From: Novosphingobium sp. 9
GTDB lineage: Bacteria > Pseudomonadota > Alphaproteobacteria > Sphingomonadales > Sphingomonadaceae
NCBI RefSeq assembly: GCF_025340265.1
Contig: NZ_CP022708.1
Span: forward strand, 1,144,501 to 1,208,500
DNA: 64,000 bases
Direction of reading: 5' to 3'
A model generated the notes under the pieces. That model worked only from the letters and a program-made list of their open reading frames with translations, was not told the DNA's origin and searched no databases. Position 1 is the first letter of the stretch. Each line of letters begins with the position of its first letter. Made by a program: the position numbers and the translations under genes. Of this stretch, positions 1 to 9,115 are shown piece by piece.

Positions 1-924
1 GTTGCGGCCAACCTGATCGGACGAGTTGGCAACGTCCGACATCAGCAGAAGCTTGGGCGTTTCCAGGCCGTGCGCGGCCACCACGAAGTACCGTGCGGTG
101 AGGCGTACATCCTCGCCCTTCGAGGTGCGGTAATGAACCGCAACGATCTTGCCGTTCGCGCCCTTTTCCAGCTTGTAGGCCGTCGCATCGGTCAGCAGCT
201 TGGCGCCTGCAGCTTCCGCATGGTCGGCATGGAAGCCGCCCGAATACATCGCACCGATCGGGCACACCGGCATGCAGTTGTTGTTGCCAGCGCAGGCCGG
301 ACGCCCGTCGTAGGGCTTGGTCACGCGCGCGTTGGGCTCGTGAATGAAGTTGAAGCCGAGCGGCGAGAGGCGTGCCTCAAGGCGCTGGAACATGTAGGTC
401 TTGCCCTCGGGCGGCAGCGGATAAGGCTTGGAGCGCGGCGGGAAAGCCGGACCGCCCTGTCCGCTCTGGTCCTGCTCGTCGGAACCAACCACGCCCAGCG
501 CTTCCTCGGCGCGCTGATACCAGGGCTCCAGATCGTCATAGCTGATCGGCCAGTCGCGGCCGACGCCATAGGTCGACTTGAGCTTCATGTCCGCGGGCAG
601 ATAACGCCAGGTCGCCGCAGCCCAGTGCCAGGTGGTGCCGCCGACCAGCTTGAGCATGCCCGGACGCAAGGCGAACGAGCCGGTGTTCTCAAGATACTCC
701 TCGGACTCGGTGGTCATCGCCCACTCGGCGTCGGGATAAGGGCGATTGTAGTCCGAGCGGCGCGAGGAATTGCGCGAGTTCTGGACGATCTTCCAGCGCG
801 GGATACGCAGCCCCGCCTCCAGCAGGATCACCGACTTGCCGGCCTTCGCCAGTTCATACGCCGCGTTGGAGCCCAGCGCGCCGGAGCCGACGACAATCAC
901 GTCCGCATCATACGTTTCGGCCAT
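1..924 (-). CDS. GMC-family FAD oxidoreductase, large subunit (3' end beyond window)
   Basis: The minus-strand frame from 924 runs off the left edge after 308 codons. The N-terminus (MAETYDADVIVVGSGALGSN) is a Rossmann FAD-binding motif. The segments GGTTWHWAAATWRY and CAGNNNCMPVCPIGAMYSGG are typical of the GMC branch that includes gluconate 2-dehydrogenase and sorbitol/fructose dehydrogenase large subunits, whose cysteine-rich stretch is near an iron-sulfur or heme partner site. It probably oxidises a sugar, sugar acid or alcohol at the periplasmic face and passes electrons to a cytochrome c. It follows the small subunit with a 2-bp gap, as in dehydrogenase operons. Substrate cannot be read from the sequence. 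The C-terminal domain is outside the window. Confidence 0.85.
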   Translation of the reverse strand, partial: MAETYDADVIVVGSGALGSNAAYELAKAGKSVILLEAGLRIPRWKIVQNSRNSSRRSDYNRPYPDAEWAMTTESEEYLENTGSFALRPGMLKLVGGTTWHWAAATWRYLPADMKLKSTYGVGRDWPISYDDLEPWYQRAEEALGVVGSDEQDQSGQGGPAFPPRSKPYPLPPEGKTYMFQRLEARLSPLGFNFIHEPNARVTKPYDGRPACAGNNNCMPVCPIGAMYSGGFHADHAEAAGAKLLTDATAYKLEKGANGKIVAVHYRTSKGEDVRLTARYFVVAAHGLETPKLLLMSDVANSSDQVGRN

Positions 925-926
925 GA

Positions 927-1579
927 TTATACTTTCCCTGCTCGATCGGCGGCAGAATTGGAGGAATGGGCAGAGCCCTGCCATTCGGGGATGCTCCTGG
1001 GACCGCGCGGCACCGGCGTTCCGGCAGGCGGGTTGACCCAGAAATTGGTGCCGCCGCGTGCGTAGGTGGGGATCACCGTCGCATCGATAGTGGGGCGCCA
1101 CATCAAGGCGCCCGTGAACGTCACGAAGCCGGTGGTGTCCTTGTGTCCTTCCGAAGGGGGCCTGCCCGTGAAGCCGAGATAGAACGCCGCAGTGATGGTG
1201 CGCGCGGTTGCCAGCAAGGCCTCATCCTTGCTGACCGACGCCGCCAGGAAGGCAGCCATGTCCTGCACACCCGAGGACGTGATCGCCGCGCTCAGCCGCT
1301 CTGCGGCGCGGGGAAACTCGCGGTCGAGCGTCGAAAGCTGGGTCCATGCCCGCATGACGGCCACGTCATCGGTCAGCGGCGCGCTGGTGACGAAACGGCT
1401 TGCATGAAGGAATGCGCCGCTCGGCTTTGCCGCTTGGGCCTGCGCGAGCAGCGCATCGACAGAAAAGCCGCTGCCTGCAAGAAAGGCAACACCGCCGATA
1501 CCGGCAAGCAGGTCGCGTCGCCGGAATGCGGCAAAGGGGTGGCGGCGAAAGTCGAACGACTCGCCTTGGCTTGTGTCAT
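927..1579 (-). CDS. Gluconate 2-dehydrogenase subunit 3-like protein, Tat-exported (N-terminal frame disrupted)
   Basis: The body of the protein (about 217 residues) reads in one minus-strand frame ending at 927 and contains a twin-arginine signal, FRRRDLLAGIGGVAFLAG, followed by the small-subunit domain (YLGFTGRPP; TYARGGTNFWVNPP near the end). Members of this family carry the large GMC subunit across the membrane by the Tat system. No ATG, GTG or TTG precedes the Tat signal in this frame, which is closed by a stop at about 1590-1592. A good ATG at 1579 lies in another frame and joins it if one base is missing near 1550-1556. The alternative is a non-standard start. Family assignment is good; the N-terminus is uncertain. 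Confidence 0.65.
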
Positions 1580-1703
1580 GGGGCGCTTCTCACGTTTTCG
1601 TGGCCAGATTTGGCCTTGCCCCTGCCTCTGCCTCCCTTGCTGCGCATTTTCCAGCCCTCCCGAATGTTCGCATCGCGAAGGCTGCCTCCCGAAATCGCGA
1701 AGA

Positions 1704-2633
1704 TTAAGTGTAGGCGCTTTCTATTTCGGGATAGCGCATCACTTCGCGCCGCAACTCGTCCTGAAGGAAATCGACAAAGGCGCGGATACGCGCGGGCTGG
1801 TGATGGCGTGAGGCGAACACGGCCTGGATCGGGATCGCCGGAGGCACCCAGCCCGGAAGCAGTTCGACAAGGCGCCCCGTCGCGAGATCCTCACGCGAAT
1901 CCCATATCGACTTCAGCGCAATTCCCGCGCCACCCAGACAAGCGGCATGCGCCGCAGCCCCATCGTTGGCCAGCAGCGTCCAGCCCACTTCGACGCCGAT
2001 CTTGCGACTGCCGCGCTGGAACCGCCAGAGCGTTACCGGCGGGTCTCCCAGCACAATGCAATCGTGATCAGCCAAATCCTGCGGAACACGCGGATTGCCT
2101 CGCCGTGCGACATACTCCGGCGAGGCGACCAAGACCCGGCGATCCGGCGCAATCGTGCGGGATACGAGGTCGGAATCGGGCAGTTTCGCCTGCCGGATCG
2201 CCACATCGACATTGTCCTGAACGATATCGAGCATGCGATCCGTCGAGAGCAACTGGATACGCAAGTCCGGATTGGCCTGCAGGAAGCGCCCGAGGCGCGG
2301 AGCGATCTGCCCGATGCTGAAGGCAATCGTGGCCGTGACCCGCAGCACTCCGGCAGCAGCGGTGCTGCGCGTATGCAAAGCGGCCTGCGCCTCTTCCATC
2401 TTGTTCAGGATATCGCGCGCACGCGGCAGGAATTCCAGCCCATCATCGGTCAGGCTGATGCGACGCGAAGACCGGTTTACCAGCCGAACCTGCAGATCCG
2501 CTTCCAGTCGGGCCAGCCGTTTGGAAACGACGGCCAGCGCCATCCCCTCCAGACGCGCAACCTCGGACAGGCTGCTGGCATCGGCAAGGCGCACGAAAAC
2601 GGCCAAATCCTCCAAATGCGGCATAGTTGTCAA
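1704..2633 (-). CDS. LysR-family transcriptional regulator
   Basis: A 309-residue protein of normal LysR length. The N-terminal winged helix-turn-helix covers about residues 5-65 (DLAVFVRLADASSLSEVARL, then KRLARLEADLQVRLVNRSSR). An effector-binding domain follows, ending in the usual FVDFLQDELR region. A second start, MPHLEDL, lies three codons downstream. The gene is divergent from the OprB-like porin at 2790, with about 150 bp between them, the normal arrangement for a LysR protein controlling its neighbour. It also lies just upstream of the dehydrogenase operon, so it may control both. Inducer unknown; the dehydrogenase-porin context suggests a sugar or sugar acid. Confidence 0.9.
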   Translation of the reverse strand: MTTMPHLEDLAVFVRLADASSLSEVARLEGMALAVVSKRLARLEADLQVRLVNRSSRRISLTDDGLEFLPRARDILNKMEEAQAALHTRSTAAAGVLRVTATIAFSIGQIAPRLGRFLQANPDLRIQLLSTDRMLDIVQDNVDVAIRQAKLPDSDLVSRTIAPDRRVLVASPEYVARRGNPRVPQDLADHDCIVLGDPPVTLWRFQRGSRKIGVEVGWTLLANDGAAAHAACLGGAGIALKSIWDSREDLATGRLVELLPGWVPPAIPIQAVFASRHHQPARIRAFVDFLQDELRREVMRYPEIESAYT

Positions 2634-2789
2634 CCTTTAGAAATGCCGCCCGCCTGCGGGTGGCGTTCGCGCATGCAGCGCGCATCTCGCCCGAGACTTG
2701 CCTGATTGCAACCAGAAGACCAAGGGCCGCAACCGATCGCGCCGTTGCATGGCCGATGCCCCCCCTGCCTTGCTCAAGGAGCTTTCACA

Positions 2790-4118
2790 ATGCCATCCCG
2801 ATCCTGTCTGCTCTTGCTCGGCGTGGCATTATCCGATCTCGTCATCGCCTCCGGCGCGCACGCCGCCGACGCTCCTGCCCCGGTCGAGCAGGAAACGCCA
2901 ACGCCCACCCCCACGCTGACCGGCGACTGGGGCGGGCTGCGTTCGGACCTGCGCGACAAGGGCATCGACCTTTCCATCGGCTATACGGGCGAACTCGCCA
3001 CCAACGTCTCTGGCGGCAGCCGCAAGGCGGTGAACGATACGGATCAGATCACGGTCGGCGCGGCCATCGATGCCGACAAGCTGATGGGCCTTCGCGGCGG
3101 CAGCTTTCAGGCAACCGTAACCTACCGACGCGGAGAAAACCTCTCGCAGAACGCGGGCCTGGATACCCTTCTCCAGGTCCAGGAAGTATACGGGCGCGGC
3201 CAAACCTTCAGGCTGACCGAGTTCTCGTATTCGCAGGACCTTGGCGGCGGTGTCGACGTGAAGCTGGGACGTCTGCCGGTCGGCAACGATTTCAGCAGTT
3301 TCTCCTGCGATTTCATGAACGGCAGCTTCTGCGGCGCCCCCATCGGCAACATCGGCGGCGATTTCTGGTACAACTGGCCGGTAAGCCAATGGGCTGCACG
3401 ACTGCGCGTCAAGCACGGCTCGGCCTATGCCATGATCGGCGCCTACGAAGTCAATCCGCGCAATCTGGAGAACACCTTCACGATCGGCCACTTCAAGGGC
3501 GCGACCGGGGTGCTGATCCCCTTCGAAATGGGTCATGGCCTGCGTCTGGGGCACGACCATCTGCCGGGCCTCATCAAGGCCGGCGGCTGGTACAGCACCG
3601 CCGATGCCGACGATGTCCTGCTCGGAACCGACCGCCTCCCTGCGGTTGCGGCAGACCAGCCCATGCTGCAACGGTCGGGGCGGTACGGCGGCTTCGTGAT
3701 CATCCAGCAGCAATTGACCGGTCGCTACACGCAATCGGCTGATGGCACCACGCACGCGACGCAAGGGCTGAGCACGTTCGCCACGTTCACGCAGGCCGAC
3801 AGGAATACGGCCCGCGTCGACAACCAGATTACTGCGGGGCTGCACTACCTCGGGTTTGCCGACAGCCGCCCTCAGGATTTCATCCAGCTTGGCGTGGCAC
3901 GCACGCACCTGAACGCCCGTGCCGCACTGGCGGACGAACTCCAAACTGGCGTCGATATCAGCCAAGGCGCCGAATATGAAATCGAGGCCGACTACGGCCT
4001 GCAACTGACGCCCTGGATGAATGTCCAACCCAACGTTCAGTACATCGCCAATCCAGACGGCGACAAGAAACGCACAAACATTGTCGTTCTGGGCCTCAAG
4101 ACCGCGATTGCCCTGTAA
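2790..4118 (+). CDS. OprB-family carbohydrate-selective outer-membrane porin
   Basis: I place the start at ATG 2790 because AAGGA lies 10 bp upstream and the protein then opens with a signal peptide (MPSRSCLLLLGVAL... cleaved after AHA). The mature N-terminus has LTGDWGGLRSDLRDKGIDL, the OprB hallmark found at the start of the barrel. The rest is beta-strand rich and ends IVVLGLKTAIAL, with hydrophobic alternation typical of a barrel end. About 442 residues is normal for OprB. It should admit sugars or small polar solutes through the outer membrane. Divergent from the LysR gene and close to the GMC dehydrogenase, it probably feeds that enzyme's substrate. Confidence 0.87.
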   Translation: MPSRSCLLLLGVALSDLVIASGAHAADAPAPVEQETPTPTPTLTGDWGGLRSDLRDKGIDLSIGYTGELATNVSGGSRKAVNDTDQITVGAAIDADKLMGLRGGSFQATVTYRRGENLSQNAGLDTLLQVQEVYGRGQTFRLTEFSYSQDLGGGVDVKLGRLPVGNDFSSFSCDFMNGSFCGAPIGNIGGDFWYNWPVSQWAARLRVKHGSAYAMIGAYEVNPRNLENTFTIGHFKGATGVLIPFEMGHGLRLGHDHLPGLIKAGGWYSTADADDVLLGTDRLPAVAADQPMLQRSGRYGGFVIIQQQLTGRYTQSADGTTHATQGLSTFATFTQADRNTARVDNQITAGLHYLGFADSRPQDFIQLGVARTHLNARAALADELQTGVDISQGAEYEIEADYGLQLTPWMNVQPNVQYIANPDGDKKRTNIVVLGLKTAIAL

Positions 4119-4446
4119 TCAAACGGCCTCTTGATGGATTTCTCAAGTCGGCAAAATTCTGAAGCCATGATGCCTTGGCCTTAAAGTGCGGCACCATGGC
4201 TTCAACGATCGGCTTGCGAGAAGCGTCTGATGAAGCAGCGCGGCGATGATTGCCGCGGACGACAAAGCGCAAACCGCCAAGCTTTGGACCTTAACCGCAA
4301 ACGCAAATCGGTCTGTCGCGAATTCATCAATGAAAATGGCGGAAGACCGTTTGCCTTAACGGTTGCTGCCCCGCGTGTTTTTGCATCGTTCAGCCGATCA
4401 TTCATACCTGAAGCTCATGCGCCGTATGGAGTTTCTGGAGGTCGCG
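4119..4446. other. Intergenic stretch without recognised gene
   Basis: About 330 bp between the porin and a small secreted-protein gene. I see no convincing coding frame or terminator hairpin. The distal part must hold the promoter of the gene at 4447. Confidence 0.5.
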
Positions 4447-4796
4447 ATGAGGATACGAAGCAAGATAACGCTCGCCACGGCTATGCTGGCAATAGCGACA
4501 ACGGGTATGGTGACTGCGGTTCCAGCAGAGGCCCGTGTCAGTGATGGGGCTGCGGTCGGCCTGGGGCTTTTGGGCCTCGGCGTTGGAGCTGCGGTCGCGT
4601 CGGATCACCATCGCCGTCACTACTATGTCGATGACGGATATTATGCACCGCCTCCTCCGCCGCCGGAATATGCGCCGCCTCCACCCCCCCTCCTCCGCCG
4701 CCATCGTATTCTTACGAATATGTCCAGCGCTGCCGGGTCGTCGAACGCTGGGATCCTTACTGGCACGACTACAGGTCGGTAAGGCGCTGCTACTGA
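4447..4796 (+). CDS. Small secreted glycine/proline-rich protein, C-terminus frameshifted in a C7 run
   Basis: Start ATG 4447 has a strong GGAGG at 4437-4441. The protein begins with a signal peptide (cleaved near AEA), then a hydrophobic glycine-rich segment (GAAVGLGLLGLGVGAAVA), a His/Tyr-rich stretch and a proline-rich stretch. In the sequence as given the frame then reads RRHRILTNMSS and stops at 4782. Adding one C to the run at 4684-4690 gives SYSYEYVQRCRVVERWDPYW... and ends with a Cys-Tyr at 4794-4796, a far more protein-like tail. Function unknown; it resembles small surface or periplasmic proteins with a glycine-zipper segment. The family is not identified with confidence. Confidence 0.6.
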
Positions 4797-4799
4797 CCC

Positions 4800-4845
4800 G
4801 AAGGAACCTCGCTGCTCCAACATGCGGCGAGATTCCTTTTTCTAA
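4800..4845 (+). terminator. Probable rho-independent terminator of the small secreted-protein gene
   Basis: AAGGAAcCTCGC pairs with GCGAGaTTCCTT across an 11-13 base loop and is followed by a T run. It begins four bases after the restored stop at 4796, which supports that stop as the true end. Confidence 0.7.
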
Positions 4846-5087
4846 GGAATGCCAGGTTGCAACGGTCGCAAGGGCTGATTTGCCGCATTCCCCTTCACGG
4901 CAAGGCTCCTTTTGCGTTCCCGATCGCTTCGCAAAACCCCTCGAAAATGCTCTCGACGATGCGCTCAAGCTCGCACTGCTTTGATGGTGTGCTGACGGTG
5001 CGTATGGTTTGAGCATCGGCCAGCGCAGGCCGCCCCTATCATCTCCTTCAACATGAGGAGACGAACGATGCACACAACCCCATTATG

Positions 5088-5500
5088 ATGCCCATCCAGA
5101 CGTCACGTCAGTGCATGGTCGAAGACATGGATCTGCGCCTCCTGCCGCACACCATGCAGCACAACTATCTACGGGATGTAGCGCGGTTTGCCACCCATCT
5201 CCCGATACAGCGACAGGAGCAAAACTGGGCCAATTCCAGCGCGAGGCAGAGCCGATGCTGAACAGCATCGTGTGGGCAATAAGATTCTTCTATTCCCATG
5301 CGATTAATCGGCCGCACTGCCCCGTAAGCTTTGCCAGGTGAAGCACCGGCGGTCCTTGCCAACGGTGCTCAATCGTGAGGAAGTGTCACGAATACTGCTT
5401 CGGGTGGAATACACTCAGCTGGCAATTCGCACCTTGAGGAACGTGGTCGGTCCGCTCGACATGCTAGCCGTACTTCCCGCTCCTCGATCGCAGGCATCAC
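5088..5500 (+). pseudogene. Decayed tyrosine recombinase (phage-type integrase) remnant
   Basis: Three adjacent plus-strand frames each hold a piece of a tyrosine integrase, in the correct order. The first gives MVEDMDLRLLPHTMQHNYLR, matching the start of the SAM-like core-binding domain. The second gives PDTATGAKLGQFQ and LNSIVWAIRFFYSHAINRP, matching the end of that domain. The third gives RRSLPTVLNREEVSRILLRV, matching the linker into the catalytic domain. The catalytic R-H-R-Y part is absent. With several frame changes, a stop and a missing C-terminal half, this is real decay and not one sequencing error. It suggests past mobile-element activity at the edge of the catabolic region. Confidence 0.6.
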
Positions 5501-5587
5501 CAAACGGTAGGAGTGCGCGCCGATCATGACCGACAATCCGAAAACAGAAGAATGGCCCCTCTTCGATCAGAGAGGCGCAAGGAACAC

Positions 5588-5630
5588 CAAAAAAGCGGCC
5601 ACGCCCTTTGCTTGGGCAGGGCGTGGCCGC
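5588..5630 (-). terminator. Terminator of the RutA-like operon
   Basis: A 12-bp perfect stem, GCGGCCACGCCC at 5595-5606 pairing with 5619-5630, is followed on the minus strand by six T residues (5589-5594). It lies about 150 bp past the stop of the RutA-like gene. Confidence 0.85.
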
Positions 5631-5775
5631 ATGAGGAACTGGCGTCCGGTAGGGACATGCCCTGAGGGAATGTCGGACGTCAGGGTGTTCGGTGTTGCGC
5701 CCTCCCGTTCGAGAAAGAAGGGCAGGAGAAGATCGCCGGCTCTAACCTGCCAGGGGCTGGAGCCCTGGCACCACC

Positions 5776-6858
5776 TCAGGCCTCGACCAGCCGGTGCTGA
5801 CGGCAGGCCATCAGCGGCTGGATCTTCTCGCCGAAGTCGGTGATGCCCTTCTCGAAATCGTCGAAGGTCAGCATGATGCCCTTGGTGCCTTCGACCGCGG
5901 CGGCCTCGTCGAGCAGCGCTGCCACCGTTGCGTAAGAGCCCACGAACGTACCGATACCCAGGTTCACCGCGCCTTCGGGCAGGTTGATGTGCCGCGCGGT
6001 CGAGCCCTCACCCGCGGTCTTGTCCGCCGCACCCTGATCGCTCATCCACGACAGCGCATCGACATCGGCGCCTTCGCGATAGCTCTGCCACTTGGCCATC
6101 GCTGCCTCGTCGGTCTCGTCGGCGATCACCATGCACAGGATATAGGCGCCGACATCGCGCCCGGTCTGCTTCGCCGCCTCGACCAGCGCCTCGACAGTAG
6201 GGGCATGCTTGGTCGGTTTATTGAGCCCGCCTGCGGTCACGAAGTTGTAGTCGCCATAGTTGGAGACGAACTCCATGCCGCGCGCCGACTGACCAGCGCC
6301 GACGATCTCGATCTTGCCGGTCGAAGGCTTGGGCAACAGCTTGCAATCATCCATCTGGAAGTGCTCGCCTTTGAAATCGGACGTGCCGGTGCTCCACAGA
6401 TCCTGCATGACCTGCACGTATTCACTGGCGTAATCATAGCGATAGCCGAAGTACGCATCGCCCGGCCACACGCCCATCTGAGTGTACTCGCCCTTCGCCC
6501 AGCCGGTGACGATGTTGACGCCGAAACGCCCCGGCGCCACGCTGTCGATCGTTACCGCCATGCGTGCCACCATCGCGGGCGGCAGCGTCAGGATCGCCGT
6601 CGAGGCGAACAGCTTGATCTTGCTGGTTACCGCCGCCAGCGCGCTCATCAGCGTGAAGCTTTCCAGGTTGTAGTCCCAGAACTCGGTCTGCCCGCCAAAC
6701 CCGCGCAGCTTGATCATCGACAGCGCGAAGTCGAAGCCATAGCCCTCCGCCGCCAGAACCAGCTTCTTGTTCAGCTCGAAGCTGGGCTTGTACTGCGGCG
6801 CATTCGCCGAGATCAGCCAGCCGTTGTTTCCGATCGGAATGAAAAGTCCAATATCCAT
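5776..6858 (-). CDS. RutA-like FMN-dependent monooxygenase (luciferase-like fold)
   Basis: A 360-residue protein close to the length of E. coli RutA and, from memory of that sequence, clearly similar along its whole length: [67 protein letters not shown] and GTFVGSY. RutA uses FMNH2 and O2 to break the amide bond in the uracil ring. No other rut gene and no flavin reductase is in the window, so the true substrate may be another cyclic amide. It is the last gene of a minus-strand operon behind the FAD monooxygenase and the racemase-superfamily gene. A palindromic operator lies ahead of the operon at 8988. Confidence 0.85.
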   Translation of the reverse strand: MDIGLFIPIGNNGWLISANAPQYKPSFELNKKLVLAAEGYGFDFALSMIKLRGFGGQTEFWDYNLESFTLMSALAAVTSKIKLFASTAILTLPPAMVARMAVTIDSVAPGRFGVNIVTGWAKGEYTQMGVWPGDAYFGYRYDYASEYVQVMQDLWSTGTSDFKGEHFQMDDCKLLPKPSTGKIEIVGAGQSARGMEFVSNYGDYNFVTAGGLNKPTKHAPTVEALVEAAKQTGRDVGAYILCMVIADETDEAAMAKWQSYREGADVDALSWMSDQGAADKTAGEGSTARHINLPEGAVNLGIGTFVGSYATVAALLDEAAAVEGTKGIMLTFDDFEKGITDFGEKIQPLMACRQHRLVEA

Positions 6859-6883
6859 GGTTGATTAACTCCTGGAGAGAAGG

Positions 6884-7627
6884 TCAGAACTCGGCCAGCA
6901 GGCGGCCCATCCCGGCGATACGGTCGGTAAACCCGACCGAGCGCAGCGCATGCCAGTACGTGGCGGTATTGATGGCGATCACAGGCTTGCCCAGACGCGC
7001 CTCGTGCCGGGCGGCGACATCGACCATCGACAGGTTGGTGCCGACCTGCACGATCGCATCGACATCGTCCCCATCGAGTTCATCGATCACGGCATCGAGC
7101 CGCCCCGGCGTCACTTTGGCGATATCAGTCCAGCGCTTGCATTCGAGCGGGATGTCGCGCTTCACGGCAAAGCCCGATTCCTCAAGGAACCGCCGGACTT
7201 CCGCGTTCGCCACCGGATAATACGGGGACACGAAGCTCACCGATTTCGCGCCATACGCCTTGAGCGCGGCGGCAACGGATTCCGCTCCGGTCGAGGCACC
7301 GATCCCGGCAAGATCCTCCACCTGCTTTTTCCAGGCACGAGATCCCTCTACCCCACCATAGAACGTGATCGCCGACATCCCGAGCACCAGATAATCGGGC
7401 TTGCAGGTCATGACCGAGCGCACGGCATCGAGCGTGTTCTGCGCGATCGCCGTCGTCCCGGCGATGAAATCCTCGTTATTCAGCGCGTAAGGGTCCTCGA
7501 CATAGATGCGCGAGAAATGGTTGGTCACGCCTTCGGGCCGCATCCGTTCCATGTCGGGCTGGACCACGGTATTGGTGGAAGGCGCCACGACCCCGAACAG
7601 GGCGCGCCAGCCGAGCACATCGGTCAT
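6884..7627 (-). CDS. Maleate isomerase/arylmalonate decarboxylase-like protein (Asp/Glu racemase superfamily) lacking both usual cysteines
   Basis: A 247-residue protein with the superfamily layout: VVAPSTNTVVQPDMER at the N-terminus, LVLGMSAITFYGG at the end of the first half and VQVGTNLSMVDVAARHEARL in the second half, followed by KPVIAINTATYWHALRSVG. Maleate isomerases have a catalytic Cys in each half and arylmalonate decarboxylase has one. Here the expected positions read G-M-S and V-G-T, so neither Cys is present. An automatic name of maleate isomerase is therefore doubtful. It is 25 bp upstream of the RutA-like gene and probably acts on the same or the next intermediate. Reaction unknown. 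Confidence 0.7.
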   Translation of the reverse strand: MTDVLGWRALFGVVAPSTNTVVQPDMERMRPEGVTNHFSRIYVEDPYALNNEDFIAGTTAIAQNTLDAVRSVMTCKPDYLVLGMSAITFYGGVEGSRAWKKQVEDLAGIGASTGAESVAAALKAYGAKSVSFVSPYYPVANAEVRRFLEESGFAVKRDIPLECKRWTDIAKVTPGRLDAVIDELDGDDVDAIVQVGTNLSMVDVAARHEARLGKPVIAINTATYWHALRSVGFTDRIAGMGRLLAEF

Positions 7628-7706
7628 CGCTGAAATCTCCTCCGGTTATCGCAAGTCGCTGCTGCAGACCCAGACAAAAGCCTCGGCCACAGCAACGACT
7701 GCCCCG

Positions 7707-8915
7707 TCATGCGATGGCTGCCGCCGTTTCGAGGCTCTCGAACATCGCCTGGCGCAGCATGTACTGACGCCGCTGGACATCATCCTGCTTGATTGCCAGC
7801 ATCGCCTGGCGGCGGGCCTCATGGGCATTGTCCTGATTGCCCTTGATGAATTCCATGTTCTGCTTGGTCTGCGTCTGGGTGAAGGTATGCGTCACTTCGC
7901 GACGCTGACGCTCGAACAGGGCAAGCCCGCCATCCACATCCCTGTTGCCGATCAGCGCAGGCGCCAGCTTGTCGAACAGGTTGAAGGCATCATGGATGCC
8001 CGAATTCATCCCGAACCCGCCCAGCGGATTGTTGAGATGCGCGGAGTCGCCGATCAGCATCACGCGCCCCTCGCGGAACGACTTCGCGACGCGCTGATGC
8101 ACGCGGTAAAGCGTCCGATGGCGAGTCTGAACAGCAGCGCCATCGCCTATAATGCGGTCGAAGATCGCGTTCTTGTTCGCGTCCGAGCGCAGCGTCTCTT
8201 CATCCACAGCACCGTTAACGGGCACCAGAACGCGCCACAGCGACGGTACACGAAGCAGAACCAGCCACTCGTCGGGATCGCTGACGTAATTGACGTAAGC
8301 CAGATTGGGCAGATGGTCCGCCAGTTCGACTTCGGTGGACAGCGTCAGGAAGCGCTCGGGATATGTGAACCCGTCGAAGCCGATACCCAGCCACTTGCGG
8401 ACGATCGAGTTCGCGCCATCGGCACCGATCAGATAGTCCGCCCGCAAGGTTTCGATGCCGGTCATCGTCTCGACCCAGAGGTCGACGCCGGTCTGGTCCT
8501 GCTGGAATGTCAGAAGTCGGCTGTTGAAGCGCACATCGGCGTTCGGCAGTCGTTCGAGCCCCTCTGCGAGTGCCCGCGAGAGATGATACTGCTCGCACTG
8601 GATGCGGAAGGGGTAACGGGTGACATCGGAAATCTCGGAGAGATCGAAGTCGATCACCTCACCGCTCTTGCGGTCGCGCCAGTGGAACACCGGCGCCTTG
8701 AGGCCCGTCTCCAGCAGCATCTTGGTAATGCCGATGCGGTCGAGCATTTCGAGCGTCGGCGGATGGAATGTCGAGGCGCGAAGGTCCTGGGCGCAGTCGC
8801 CCCCGGCTTCGAGCAGAACCACTGATATCCCTTCCTGCGCCAGCAGTGTCGCCATGACTGTGCCGACCGGACCCGCCCCGGCAATGGCCACCTGGCAACG
8901 ATTATCCCCTGTCAT
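7707..8915 (-). CDS. FAD-dependent aromatic hydroxylase-type monooxygenase
   Basis: A 402-residue group A flavoprotein monooxygenase. The FAD Rossmann motif GAGPVGTVMATLLAQEG is at about residue 11, the DG motif LIGADGANSIVRKW near 160, and the second FAD motif VMLIGDSAHLNNPLGGFGMN near 290. This family uses NAD(P)H and O2 to hydroxylate aromatic or enolic rings. It is the first gene of the three-gene minus-strand operon ending in the RutA-like enzyme, with a CTATCC/GGGTAG palindrome about 75 bp upstream. Probable role: ring hydroxylation before ring opening. Substrate not deducible. Confidence 0.85.
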   Translation of the reverse strand: MTGDNRCQVAIAGAGPVGTVMATLLAQEGISVVLLEAGGDCAQDLRASTFHPPTLEMLDRIGITKMLLETGLKAPVFHWRDRKSGEVIDFDLSEISDVTRYPFRIQCEQYHLSRALAEGLERLPNADVRFNSRLLTFQQDQTGVDLWVETMTGIETLRADYLIGADGANSIVRKWLGIGFDGFTYPERFLTLSTEVELADHLPNLAYVNYVSDPDEWLVLLRVPSLWRVLVPVNGAVDEETLRSDANKNAIFDRIIGDGAAVQTRHRTLYRVHQRVAKSFREGRVMLIGDSAHLNNPLGGFGMNSGIHDAFNLFDKLAPALIGNRDVDGGLALFERQRREVTHTFTQTQTKQNMEFIKGNQDNAHEARRQAMLAIKQDDVQRRQYMLRQAMFESLETAAAIA

Positions 8916-8987
8916 TCAGCGGTCTCCGTTTGATTGCCAGCCGCTTATGAACCCTCGCCATACCTGCGCGACACGCCCGACCCCGCT

Positions 8988-9006
8988 CTATCCACCTGCC
9001 GGGTAG
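8988..9006. promoter_or_regulatory. Candidate palindromic operator (copy 1)
   Basis: CTATCCACCTGCCGGGTAG is an imperfect inverted repeat that matches the perfect palindrome at 12954-12972. It sits about 75 bp upstream of the FAD monooxygenase operon. Confidence 0.45.
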
Positions 9007-9045
9007 CGCATCGCGAACCCCGTATTCCCTAGGCAATCCCGAACG

Positions 9046-9080
9046 AAAAAGGCCGGAAGGATCACCCTTCCGGCCTTTCG
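9046..9080 (-). terminator. Terminator of aldehyde dehydrogenase gene
   Basis: AAAGGCCGGAAGG (9048-9060) pairs with CCTTCCGGCCTTT (9066-9078) around a five-base loop. On the minus strand it is followed by a T run, so it ends transcription of the gene whose stop is at 9116. Confidence 0.85.
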
Positions 9081-9115
9081 CTGATCGCCTGTCGGTCAAT
9101 CCCGAGATGCGCAGG

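Noticed and set aside
1400-2320. Plus-strand open frame of about 300 codons
   Set aside because: It is antisense to the LysR gene and the dehydrogenase small subunit and shows no family features.
5776-6858. Complete uracil (rut) pathway
   Set aside because: Only a RutA-like gene and generic isochorismatase genes are present; RutC, RutD, RutE, RutF and RutG are absent from the window.
5794-6864. Open frame of about 350 codons on the plus strand
   Set aside because: It is fully antisense to the RutA-like gene, which has clear family similarity; composition is Arg/His-rich, typical of shadow frames.
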